A stretch of 64,000 nucleotides of DNA from Anaerolineales bacterium. Its GTDB lineage: Bacteria > Chloroflexota > Anaerolineae > 4572-78 > J111. Both the position numbers and the translations under genes were made by a program. The stretch lies in contig JACKAT010000002.1 in the NCBI GenBank assembly GCA_020634935.1, positions 62,001-126,000 on the forward strand, in the 5' to 3' direction. Shown here piece by piece: positions 24,579 through 32,057 of this stretch. The notes below the pieces were generated by a model. The model ran no database searches. It saw only the letters and a list, made by a program, of their open reading frames with translations, and had not been told where the DNA came from. Positions within the stretch are counted from its first letter, which is position 1; every line of letters begins with the position of its first letter.

Positions 24579-25922
24579 CTACCCTACTGCATACCCCTTC
24601 ACCCACCGGCCGACGCCCCACAGAGCCGCGCCTAAAATGACCAGGTGCCAAAAAGCCACCACCGGTTCGCCGCCGGAGGTGGGCAGGGTGGCGGGCGCTT
24701 CTTGGGCCGCCGGAGCCGGTTCCTCGGTCGCCATCGCTTCGGCGCTGTCGCCTTCGGCCATCGAGGCGTCGCCGGTTTCAGCCATCATAGCGGCGGCGGC
24801 AGCATCGGCTTCGGAAACGGGCGTGCCGGTCATCCCGGTCAGGTTAGCGAACTTAACCACTTCGCCGGAGCCGGGCGCGCCGACACCGTTGATGGTCACA
24901 TAGGCATCGCCGTTGGCGTTGAAATCAATGGAGGTGGGGAAGGACAGCCCGTCAACGACCACTTCCGAGGCGTCGCCCGCTTTAATGCGGATGATACGGC
25001 CCATGTTCGGTACCGGCCCCTGCTCGGTGAATTGGCCCACCTGGACCGCGTACATATTGCCGTCGGGGCCCAGGCGCAGGTCGGTCAGCATCGTCAGGCC
25101 GGTGGCATAATCGCTGACCTCACCGCCGGGTGATACCTGTACGACTTTGCTCGAACCCGGTATGAAGGGGAAGCCGGGTAGCAGTGAGACATAGGCCGTA
25201 CCGCTGTCATCGACCACCACGCCGGTCGGCACCGGGTCCGTTAACAACGCGTTGTCGCGAGTAGGGCTGGGCAGCGGGCTGGGCACGGCGTCAAAGGCCG
25301 TAACCAATTCGATGTCGCCGGAAGACGGATCGACCTTGAGCAGATCATTCGCCCCGGCGTCAGTCACCCATAGGCTGCCATCGGGCGCGGCGGTCAGACC
25401 ATAGGGATGCGAGTCGACCAAGGTGCCGTCGGGGTTTTGGTCGCGTTCTACAACCCACGTGCTGGCCACTTCGGACACCTGCCCGTCCTCAATTTTGAGC
25501 ACGGCGGCGCTGTTTTCCATGGCGTCGGTACCAAGCTCGCCCAGCATTTGACCGGCGGTGGCGTAAAGGGTGCCGTCAACCATAGCCAACCGGGCGCCGC
25601 CGATAGGTTCCATGCCGGCCAAAACTGAGGGCAAGGTAGCCACATCACTTTGCGTGCCATCGGCGGCAATTTGCACAATTCGGGCGCTGTCGCCAAACTG
25701 GGCGGTAATTTCTTGCCCGGTTTGCGGACTGATAAAGGGGATTTCCTCATCGCCGCCCACACCGGAATCGATCACCCACACGCTGCCATCAGGAGCCACT
25801 AACACCCCCATTGGGGCATTGAGGCCGGTGGCCACGGTTTCGCCGCCGCCTTGGGCCTGCACCACACTACCGGCTAACATAAACAATAGGATTGCCACTG
25901 CCACTACGAATTTTGTCTTCAT
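24579..25922 (-). CDS. ScyD/ScyE-type secreted beta-propeller with LPTSGG-type C-terminal anchor
   Basis: 447 residues. It has an N-terminal signal peptide (MKTKFVVAVAILLFMLAGSV, cleavage near AQA/Q), then NHL-like propeller blades: GLNAPMGVLVAPDGSVWVID, PYGLTAAPDGSLWVTDAG, PTGVVVDDSGTAYVSL, TDLRLGPDGNMYAVQVG and PTSIDFNANGDAYVTIN. This blade pattern is that of the ScyD/ScyE family. The C-terminus has an Ala/Glu/Pro linker, LPTSGG (413-418), a hydrophobic helix (about 422-440) and a basic end, which resembles a sortase sorting signal with Ser in place of the usual Thr. No sortase gene is visible. The product is therefore probably surface-attached; ligand or enzymatic role is unknown. It forms a pair with the cytochrome gene 72 bp upstream. 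Confidence 0.85.
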   Translation of the reverse strand: MKTKFVVAVAILLFMLAGSVVQAQGGGETVATGLNAPMGVLVAPDGSVWVIDSGVGGDEEIPFISPQTGQEITAQFGDSARIVQIAADGTQSDVATLPSVLAGMEPIGGARLAMVDGTLYATAGQMLGELGTDAMENSAAVLKIEDGQVSEVASTWVVERDQNPDGTLVDSHPYGLTAAPDGSLWVTDAGANDLLKVDPSSGDIELVTAFDAVPSPLPSPTRDNALLTDPVPTGVVVDDSGTAYVSLLPGFPFIPGSSKVVQVSPGGEVSDYATGLTMLTDLRLGPDGNMYAVQVGQFTEQGPVPNMGRIIRIKAGDASEVVVDGLSFPTSIDFNANGDAYVTINGVGAPGSGEVVKFANLTGMTGTPVSEADAAAAAMMAETGDASMAEGDSAEAMATEEPAPAAQEAPATLPTSGGEPVVAFWHLVILGAALWGVGRWVKGYAVG

Positions 25923-25994
25923 GAAACCTCCCTGGGCTTAAGATAATTTTTATAAACAGGACGAGTTATCCTGCGTTAACCATAGTTGCGTAAA

Positions 25995-26705
25995 TCATTT
26001 TTGCTGCAACAACATTTGAACCAGCGCGTCAACCTGGGCATCGCTCAGGTGAGTGTAAGCGGGCATTTGGTGGGCGCTTTGCTCGTAGCCTTCAACAAAG
26101 TAGGCCGCCGGATCGAGAATACTCTCGCGCAGATAGTCGGCGGCGGTGCCGGCCTGGCCTCGATAGGTGGGGCTTTTGAGGCGCGTCTCGGCGGTAGTGC
26201 CGAGATGATTTTGCTCCGGGCCAAAAATACCGCCGGTGCCGGCCACATCGAGTTTGTGACAGATGCCGCAATATTGCTCTTTATAGACTTTCAGGCCGGC
26301 CGCTATAGCATCGCTGTCGGCTAATGATGCGGTTGTGGGTTCCGCCGTCACGGTCGCGGCGACGGCGGTCGGGGCCGAAGTCGCCGTTGAAGACAGCGCA
26401 GCGGTCGCGGTCGCCGTGGAGAAAAGTTCCACAGCAGCGGTAGATGACGGTAAGGGTTGGTCGGTTGGGGAGAGCGTTGGGGTGGGGGATGGTTCCTCAG
26501 TAGCGGTGGGGGCAGGGGGGGCCAGATCGGTTGGCGTGGGAGAAGCGGCCGGCGGCAGGGCGACCGGCGTGGTCGTTGGCTGCGGTTCAGACGGTTGTTG
26601 GCCGGTGGTCGAAGCGCAGCCGGTCAAGGCCACGGCCAACAGCACGATTATGCTGCCCCATCTGAGCCGGTTGGGTAAGGAAACCAAAACTTTAAATAGC
26701 CTCAT
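25995..26705 (-). CDS. Cytochrome c lipoprotein
   Basis: 236 residues. Lipoprotein signal with lipobox ALTGC (Cys30), a very long Pro/Thr/Ser/Ala linker (31-128), then a class I cytochrome c domain: heme-attachment CGICH (146-150), and axial Met214 in AHQMPAYTHL followed by the terminal helix (SDAQVDALVQMLLQQ). The single heme domain would lie outside the membrane on a flexible tether and carry electrons to an oxidase or reductase. It precedes the propeller gene on the same strand, so the two may be co-transcribed and act together on the cell surface. Confidence 0.94.
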   Translation of the reverse strand: MRLFKVLVSLPNRLRWGSIIVLLAVALTGCASTTGQQPSEPQPTTTPVALPPAASPTPTDLAPPAPTATEEPSPTPTLSPTDQPLPSSTAAVELFSTATATAALSSTATSAPTAVAATVTAEPTTASLADSDAIAAGLKVYKEQYCGICHKLDVAGTGGIFGPEQNHLGTTAETRLKSPTYRGQAGTAADYLRESILDPAAYFVEGYEQSAHQMPAYTHLSDAQVDALVQMLLQQK

Positions 26706-26920
26706 TGCTTGTAGGTCGAACAGATTCTACTTTCTTAAAGAATTTTATGGGATTGAATGAACAACGGTGCTTTTATGGTTGTAAGGTCGTGGCTATAGCG
26801 GGAAGTACGCCGCTCGATACCTGATTTTATTACAAATAGGAGCGCAATGCAACCTGCATTTATGTTTTGTAGAAATATCTCCGTGGAGTTGACCTGCTTT
26901 GATTCCAATCGTATTATTAA

Positions 26921-27051
26921 TAGGACTTACGCAGTTGGGTGTAACGAACCCGGTGACAGTCACTTTTTAATTAAAATGAGCGTCCGTTCGGCCCAAATAG
27001 GTCGATTTATCGCATCTAAGTGACTGTCACCTTTTGAACTGCGTAACTCAT
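26921..27051. repeat. Nested palindromic element P1 copy C
   Basis: Same plan and orientation as copy A: TAGGACTTACGCAGTTGGG, GGTGACAGTCACTT (26952-26965), core with CGTCCGTTCGGCCC, AAGTGACTGTCACC (27018-27031), TTTTGAACTGCGTAACTC. A separate hairpin with CTAAGGCG / CGCCTTAG follows at about 27102-27166. Confidence 0.88.
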
Positions 27052-27243
27052 AATTAAAACAAAGTCACTTTTCAGCACAGGCGATGACTTCGCTAACCGG
27101 CTAAGGCGCAGAAACGACCCATCCAGTTGGCAAGGCCTGATAAAATAGGCGTTGTTTCTTAGCCTTCGCCTTAGCCTCAGCCTTGTTTTGCTCCGGGCAT
27201 AGATAGCCGAATAGATTTGAAATAAATACTGACCTATAAGCCT

Positions 27244-27930
27244 ATGACCGAAAATACACCTTCCCTTCTTCCCGATAATGAAGTTAGTCCGGCGCCAAGC
27301 CGGGCCTTTGAAACGACAATGGCTATTCTCATTGCCGTGGTCACCATTGCCGGGGCTGTTGTGGCCTGGCGAGCCGCGCTGATCGACGCCGTAGCCGGTG
27401 ACGCCGACTTTGCCGGCTTGACGGCCACCATTAACGCGGCCCGCACAAAAATCACCAATACCAACACCGTCTACGAGCATTATCGCGGCTATACCGTCTA
27501 CACCCGCAGCAGCGAACTACAACACCTGCTCGAGGACACGGTCGATCTGGATCAGGCGTCCGACCTCGACCTGCGGGAGTGGGCGGTGTCGGCGCAATTT
27601 GCGGGCGACAGCCAAGAACTCTTCTCGCGGCGTTTCTTGAATGAAGACGGCAGCTACAACCTCAAACGCGAGTTCGGCGAAACCTGGGCCGAAGCCGGCC
27701 AGTCAGTCGATCTCGCTCCCGCGCCCCACTTCATTCAGGCCGACGGTTACCGCTCTAAATCCAGCACGCTAATAATGGTCTTCATCATCCAGGCCGTGGC
27801 TTTGCTCTTTTTCACCGTCGCCGAGGGTTTAAACCCCGCCCGTCCCGCCTGGCGCTACAGTTTAGCGCTGCTCGGCCTGGCTGCTTTGATTTTTAGTGTG
27901 GTCGCCGCCATTTTTGTTGAACTGGGATAA
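27244..27930 (+). CDS. Membrane protein of unknown function
   Basis: 228 residues with three predicted transmembrane helices: one near residues 25-45 (TTMAILIAVVTIAGAVVAW) and two at the C-terminus (about 178-196 and 207-226). The 130-residue middle segment is polar, helical and Asp/Glu-rich (TVDLDQASDLDLREW) and should lie on one side of the membrane. The N-terminal helix is homologous in appearance to that of the next protein (FERIVAALIALVTIIAAVV), and both share the same topology outline, suggesting a duplicated pair. Only 5 bp separate the two genes. No known family is recognised. Confidence 0.75.
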   Translation: MTENTPSLLPDNEVSPAPSRAFETTMAILIAVVTIAGAVVAWRAALIDAVAGDADFAGLTATINAARTKITNTNTVYEHYRGYTVYTRSSELQHLLEDTVDLDQASDLDLREWAVSAQFAGDSQELFSRRFLNEDGSYNLKREFGETWAEAGQSVDLAPAPHFIQADGYRSKSSTLIMVFIIQAVALLFFTVAEGLNPARPAWRYSLALLGLAALIFSVVAAIFVELG

Positions 27931-27935
27931 AATCC

Positions 27936-29624
27936 ATGACGCATCCATCTGATTCGGTCACCCGCAGCCCTATTTTCTCCGGCGAACCATTCGAACGGAT
28001 AGTGGCGGCGCTGATAGCCCTGGTAACGATTATCGCGGCCGTGGTGGGGTACCTGCAAAGCCAGGCCAGTATCCTCTCTGACCGGGCTCTGCGAGAAGCC
28101 CAGACGTTTGCCATCGAAGCGCTCAGCCAAAAAGCAGCCGGTGAAATCGAAACGGGTTATGCCTGGACCGACCTCTGGCGCAGTTGGTCCGAACTGGACA
28201 GCCAAGCCATTATCGCCGCTGATTTTGATGACGCCGCCGCGGCCAAACGGTATGAAACGATTCGTGATCGACTGGCCGGCCTCAGCCCGCTGCTGGCCCC
28301 GCCCTATTTCGATCCGGAGCAGGATGACGAACCGGACGTGTCCGCTTTTGAAGCCGATTTGTACGTCGTCGACTCGACCTATTTGACCGAGCGTTTTCTG
28401 GCTACGTTTGAAACGAGTGAAGCCTGGGGCGATAAAGCCGATACCTATGTGGCCCATCTGACCATTTTGGCCGTGACCTTGTTTCTATACGGCCTATCCG
28501 TAACGCTGATCGGTCAGGTCCGCTGGCTGTTTGTCATCTTGGGCAGCTTGTTTGCCTTGGTGACCGTGATCTGGGTGCTCGTAATTTACGTCCGGCCCAT
28601 ATCCACTCCATCAGAGCCGGCTATTCGAGCTTATGCTGAAGGGGTAGGCCGGCTGCATCGAGCAGCGCCCGAAGAGGCCATCGAGGCATTTAATCAGGCG
28701 CTGGCCCTGGCCCCGGCCTATGCCGCGGTCTATTTCGAGCGCGGCAATGCTTACTTCGATTTGGAACAACTCGAACAGGCGGCGGCCGATTACGAAGCGG
28801 CAATCGCGACCGGGCGGGGCGATATCAGCACCATTATGGAATTGAGCCGCGTCTACTATTTTCAGGGTCGTCTGGCTGACGCTCTGCGCTTGGCCCAAAC
28901 GGAGTTAACCCTTGGGCCGGACCAGGTCGTGTCTTATCTCGATGTGGGCGTAATCAATCTGGCCGCCGGTCAGGTCGAGGCCGCTCAAACCGCCTTTGAC
29001 CAGGCGATGACTCTGGCCGAGCAGCAGGTCGTCGCCGCCAGAGAAGCCAGCCAAGAGCCGCCCGACTCATTGTGGTGGTATCTGGATGTCGCCGCCACCG
29101 ATCTGGACAGCCTGTCCAGTTGCCTGACCGAGCAGGAGTGCTCCGCCACACCGCCCTACGATATCGTTAGCCAGACCGGAACGGATGCGGCCGCAGTCGA
29201 TGCCGTCGCTCAACAGCTAAAAGAATTAACCGTAGCTTTGGAATATACCGGCCGCCCGCCCGATCCCTCCACCGGGGTCGCCGTCAGTTCGTTTGAATTC
29301 GCGGCAGAACGCTATGATGACAACGATGAGTTTATCGATTACGACATCACTGACACCTTTCCGGCCGATACCGGCGATGTGGTTGTCCTGCTGACCTACA
29401 GCGGCATGCAAGACGGCCAGCAAGTCGTGGTCAAAGTCTTTGTGGATGGCGAGGAAGATCCGACCCTACGGGTTCTTGAGACGTGGGATCAGGGCCAGGC
29501 GGGCGAGACTGAACTGCTGCTCAGCGCCGGGCTGTTGTCGATTTTTAGTCCCGGCGACTACTGGGTGGAAATGTATGTCGATGCCCATTTGGTCGCACAA
29601 GAGGGATTTACGGTTGAAGAATAA
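27936..29624 (+). CDS. Membrane protein with cytoplasmic or external TPR domain
   Basis: 562 residues. It begins like its upstream neighbour (helix at about 17-38), then a polar segment, two adjacent helices at about 175-197 and 200-222, and a TPR region at about 235-370 (AIEAFNQALALAPAYAAVYF, AAADYEAAIATGRGDISTIM, LRLAQTELTLGPDQVVSYLD, AQTAFDQAMTLAEQQVVAAR). The C-terminal about 120 residues (VAVSSFEFAAERYDDNDEFI, GDVVVLLTYSGMQDGQQVVV) look like a beta-sandwich. With the preceding gene it may form a membrane complex; the role is unknown. Confidence 0.8.
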   Translation: MTHPSDSVTRSPIFSGEPFERIVAALIALVTIIAAVVGYLQSQASILSDRALREAQTFAIEALSQKAAGEIETGYAWTDLWRSWSELDSQAIIAADFDDAAAAKRYETIRDRLAGLSPLLAPPYFDPEQDDEPDVSAFEADLYVVDSTYLTERFLATFETSEAWGDKADTYVAHLTILAVTLFLYGLSVTLIGQVRWLFVILGSLFALVTVIWVLVIYVRPISTPSEPAIRAYAEGVGRLHRAAPEEAIEAFNQALALAPAYAAVYFERGNAYFDLEQLEQAAADYEAAIATGRGDISTIMELSRVYYFQGRLADALRLAQTELTLGPDQVVSYLDVGVINLAAGQVEAAQTAFDQAMTLAEQQVVAAREASQEPPDSLWWYLDVAATDLDSLSSCLTEQECSATPPYDIVSQTGTDAAAVDAVAQQLKELTVALEYTGRPPDPSTGVAVSSFEFAAERYDDNDEFIDYDITDTFPADTGDVVVLLTYSGMQDGQQVVVKVFVDGEEDPTLRVLETWDQGQAGETELLLSAGLLSIFSPGDYWVEMYVDAHLVAQEGFTVEE

Positions 29625-29724
29625 GATGGGTTCAGTCTAAAAATGAACTGAAATCGGGCTGATATGAGACTTTTTTGAACCCATTTCGATTAGCAGACTG
29701 AACCAATCTTAGCCGGTGGGACTT

Positions 29725-30450
29725 TTAAGACAGCCTCATTGCTTTAGTGGCCACCAAGATTTCTCGTTTGCCCGGCGGGCCGGGCCGCTTTTGCACCTGA
29801 AACCCCACCGCCGCCAAGCTGCGGCGCACCTCACCTTTAACCGAGTACGTCGCTAGCCGGCCGCCCGGTGTCAGCGCCTCAAACAGCCGGCCGAAAAAGG
29901 GCTGCGTCCATAATTCGGGGTTGTGGTCCGGGCTGAATGCATCTTGATAGACGGCGTGGTAATCTCGCGGCGGAATCGTCTCGCTGGTCGCGTCGCCTAC
30001 GATCAGTTCCAACCGGATCGAGTCGCCGTAGCGCCAATGCAGCCGTGAGCCGGGCCGCGGATCAGGCTGGCCGGCTCGCCAGTCGAGAAAAGCCTGCCGG
30101 ATATCTTGGGCCACGGCAGGCAACTGGTGGTGATTTAGCCTGGCTAGCGTAGCAGCGGGCAGCACATACTTTTCCAGAGCCACATACTCCAGCAACGCCC
30201 CCGCTGTCTGGCTGTACTGAGCCGTGACCCAAAAATTCAACCCCGTCCCAAATCCCACCTCCAACACCCGCGCCGATTGCCCCTCGGCCAGCCGCTGCTG
30301 GATACCCGTCCCATCGAGAAAGACATGTTCGGTTTCGGTCAACGCCCCAAACGTTGAGTGAAAGGTCTCCCCATACTCGGCGCTGTAGAGGGTATCGGAG
30401 CCGTCGCCGGTGGGCTGGGGTTGGAAGGAAGCGTAGAAAGGTGTGTTCAT
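29725..30450 (-). CDS. mnmD: MnmD-like tRNA methyltransferase (DUF752)
   Basis: SAM-dependent methyltransferase matching the N-terminal half of MnmC, which methylates nm5(s2)U to mnm5(s2)U at the tRNA wobble position. About 241 residues from the Met at 30450 (an upstream Met at 30456 and a longer frame to 30474 also exist). Visible motifs are DTLYSAEYGETFHSTFGALT (substrate region), ARVLEVGFGTGLNF (SAM-binding motif I), and YHAVYQDAFSPDHNPELWTQ with the conserved D-F-P motif, followed by GGRLATYSVKGEVRRSLAAV and GPPGKREIL. The length matches stand-alone MnmD. It is divergent from the FAD oxidase gene at 30564; in MnmC of enterobacteria the partner domain is also a glycine-oxidase-like flavoprotein. 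Confidence 0.9.
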   Translation of the reverse strand: MNTPFYASFQPQPTGDGSDTLYSAEYGETFHSTFGALTETEHVFLDGTGIQQRLAEGQSARVLEVGFGTGLNFWVTAQYSQTAGALLEYVALEKYVLPAATLARLNHHQLPAVAQDIRQAFLDWRAGQPDPRPGSRLHWRYGDSIRLELIVGDATSETIPPRDYHAVYQDAFSPDHNPELWTQPFFGRLFEALTPGGRLATYSVKGEVRRSLAAVGFQVQKRPGPPGKREILVATKAMRLS

Positions 30451-30563
30451 AAGCATCAGTATACCACAAATCATCGGCCAGTGGTGTGACCCTCCCCACG
30501 CTATTTGTGAATATGGTTAAAGCTTTTAGAATACGTTTTATGAACGATGAAGGACATGAAGGG

Positions 30564-31679
30564 ATGATTGCCATTATCGGCGGTGGAGTCTTTGGCTTAT
30601 CAATCGGCTGGTATTTGGCCCGATCGGGCCAGGCCGTAACGATTTTTGAGCGGGGCCAGGTGGGCCGGGGCGCGACCTGGGCGGCAGCCGGGATGCTGAT
30701 GCCCTGGAAGTTGTCCGACTCGTTTAGCGACGATTTGTTCGCACTTCAGCGGGACAGCCACCAACGCTGGCCCCGCTTTGCTCAGGAATTAAGCGCTATC
30801 TCCGATGTGCCGCTGCATTACCAAACCGACGGCCGCTTCTTTGTGGCGCTGTTCGACAACGCTGTGCAGCGTTTGGAACGGCAGTACCGGTTCCACCGCG
30901 ATCTAGGCTTTCCGGTCGAGTGGCTGACCGGCGACGAAGCGCGGGAACGAGAGCCGAATTTAGGCCCGAACATCTTAGCCGCTATTTTTACCCCGATGGC
31001 TCACCATGTTGACAATCGCAACCTCGTTTTAGCCCTGCGCGATGCGTTTCTGGCCGCCGGTGGCCATCTGCGCGAGCAAACCGAAGTGCAAGAGCTGCTC
31101 ATTGCCCATGGGCGGGTTCAGGGCTTGCGTCTCCCCGGCGAAACCTGCCCGGCGGAGACGGTTATCATCGCCGCCGGCGCTTGGAGCGGACAGTTGCCGG
31201 GTTTACCCCAACCGCTGCAAGGCGCTGTTCGGCCGCGCAAAGGGCAAACGTTGATCTTGCAAATGCCGCCGGACGCGCCGCTGATCAAGCAGCCCATTTT
31301 AGGGCCGGTCTACTTGGTGCCGCGCCCGGATGGCCGCCTTATTATCGGCACTACCGTTGAACGTGAAGCCGGTTTCGACGCCCGGCCGACAGCCGGCGGG
31401 GTTTTTCATATCCTCCGCAAGGCCCAAGAGATGGTGCCTAAAATCGAAAACCTGCCGATCATCGAATTGGGGGCCGGGCTGCGGCCAACCGGGCCGGATC
31501 GGCTGCCGGTGATAGGCCCTACCGGGGTGGAAGGGTTGATCATCGCCACCGGGGGACACTCTTATGGAATTTTACTGAGTCCGGCTGTCGCATATGCTGT
31601 TAGTCAATTAGCGCTAACGGGCCATATACAAGAGTTAATCAGGCCTTTTGTCCCAAAATCGGGCAACGACGAAATCTGA
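30564..31679 (+). CDS. Glycine oxidase-like FAD-dependent oxidoreductase (ThiO type)
   Basis: About 371 residues from the Met at 30564, placed there because the FAD-binding GGGVFGLSIGWYLARSG must start near the N-terminus; upstream in-frame Mets at 30540 and earlier look non-conserved. ATWAAAGMLMPW is the ThiO-type signature, and the substrate/FAD-binding C-terminus has GAGLRPTGPDRLPVIGP and IIATGGHSYGILLSP. ThiO oxidises glycine to iminoacetate for thiamine thiazole synthesis, but no other thi gene is visible. Because it is divergent from mnmD within about 110 bp, it might instead supply the oxidase step of tRNA wobble modification; the ThiO-type signature argues against this. Confidence 0.82.
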   Translation: MIAIIGGGVFGLSIGWYLARSGQAVTIFERGQVGRGATWAAAGMLMPWKLSDSFSDDLFALQRDSHQRWPRFAQELSAISDVPLHYQTDGRFFVALFDNAVQRLERQYRFHRDLGFPVEWLTGDEAREREPNLGPNILAAIFTPMAHHVDNRNLVLALRDAFLAAGGHLREQTEVQELLIAHGRVQGLRLPGETCPAETVIIAAGAWSGQLPGLPQPLQGAVRPRKGQTLILQMPPDAPLIKQPILGPVYLVPRPDGRLIIGTTVEREAGFDARPTAGGVFHILRKAQEMVPKIENLPIIELGAGLRPTGPDRLPVIGPTGVEGLIIATGGHSYGILLSPAVAYAVSQLALTGHIQELIRPFVPKSGNDEI

Positions 31680-32057
31680 ATTGCTTATTGTGCCATTGTG
31701 ATATAAAATCCGGCAGGTTAAGCCATAGAGATTAAAATACCTATCATCGCTTTGATTTTTGTCATTTTCCCAATCCCTCTCACCGACTCCTACCTCAAAA
31801 ATGTGAGAACCTTTTCGTATTTCCTTAAACCTATTTTCACTCAGCCAAAAGTTACTACTCTAGCCAGGGTTGGCAGAATCTGAAAGACGTAATTAACATC
31901 GAGTCTATCCGGCTGGAAAATGCGTTTAATGGAATTCATATTTGAAAACTTGTCAATTCTTATGTCGCCTAAATTAAGCGGAGGGGCTATGGCGTCGTAG
32001 CCGGCTAAATTCTATTAATCCAAAAACTTAATCAACTTATTCATGAGGGAGAGACTT
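31680..32057. other. Intergenic region upstream of glycogen phosphorylase
   Basis: A/T-rich stretch without open frames or strong hairpins. It should hold the glgP promoter, but I see no clear match. Confidence 0.4.
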
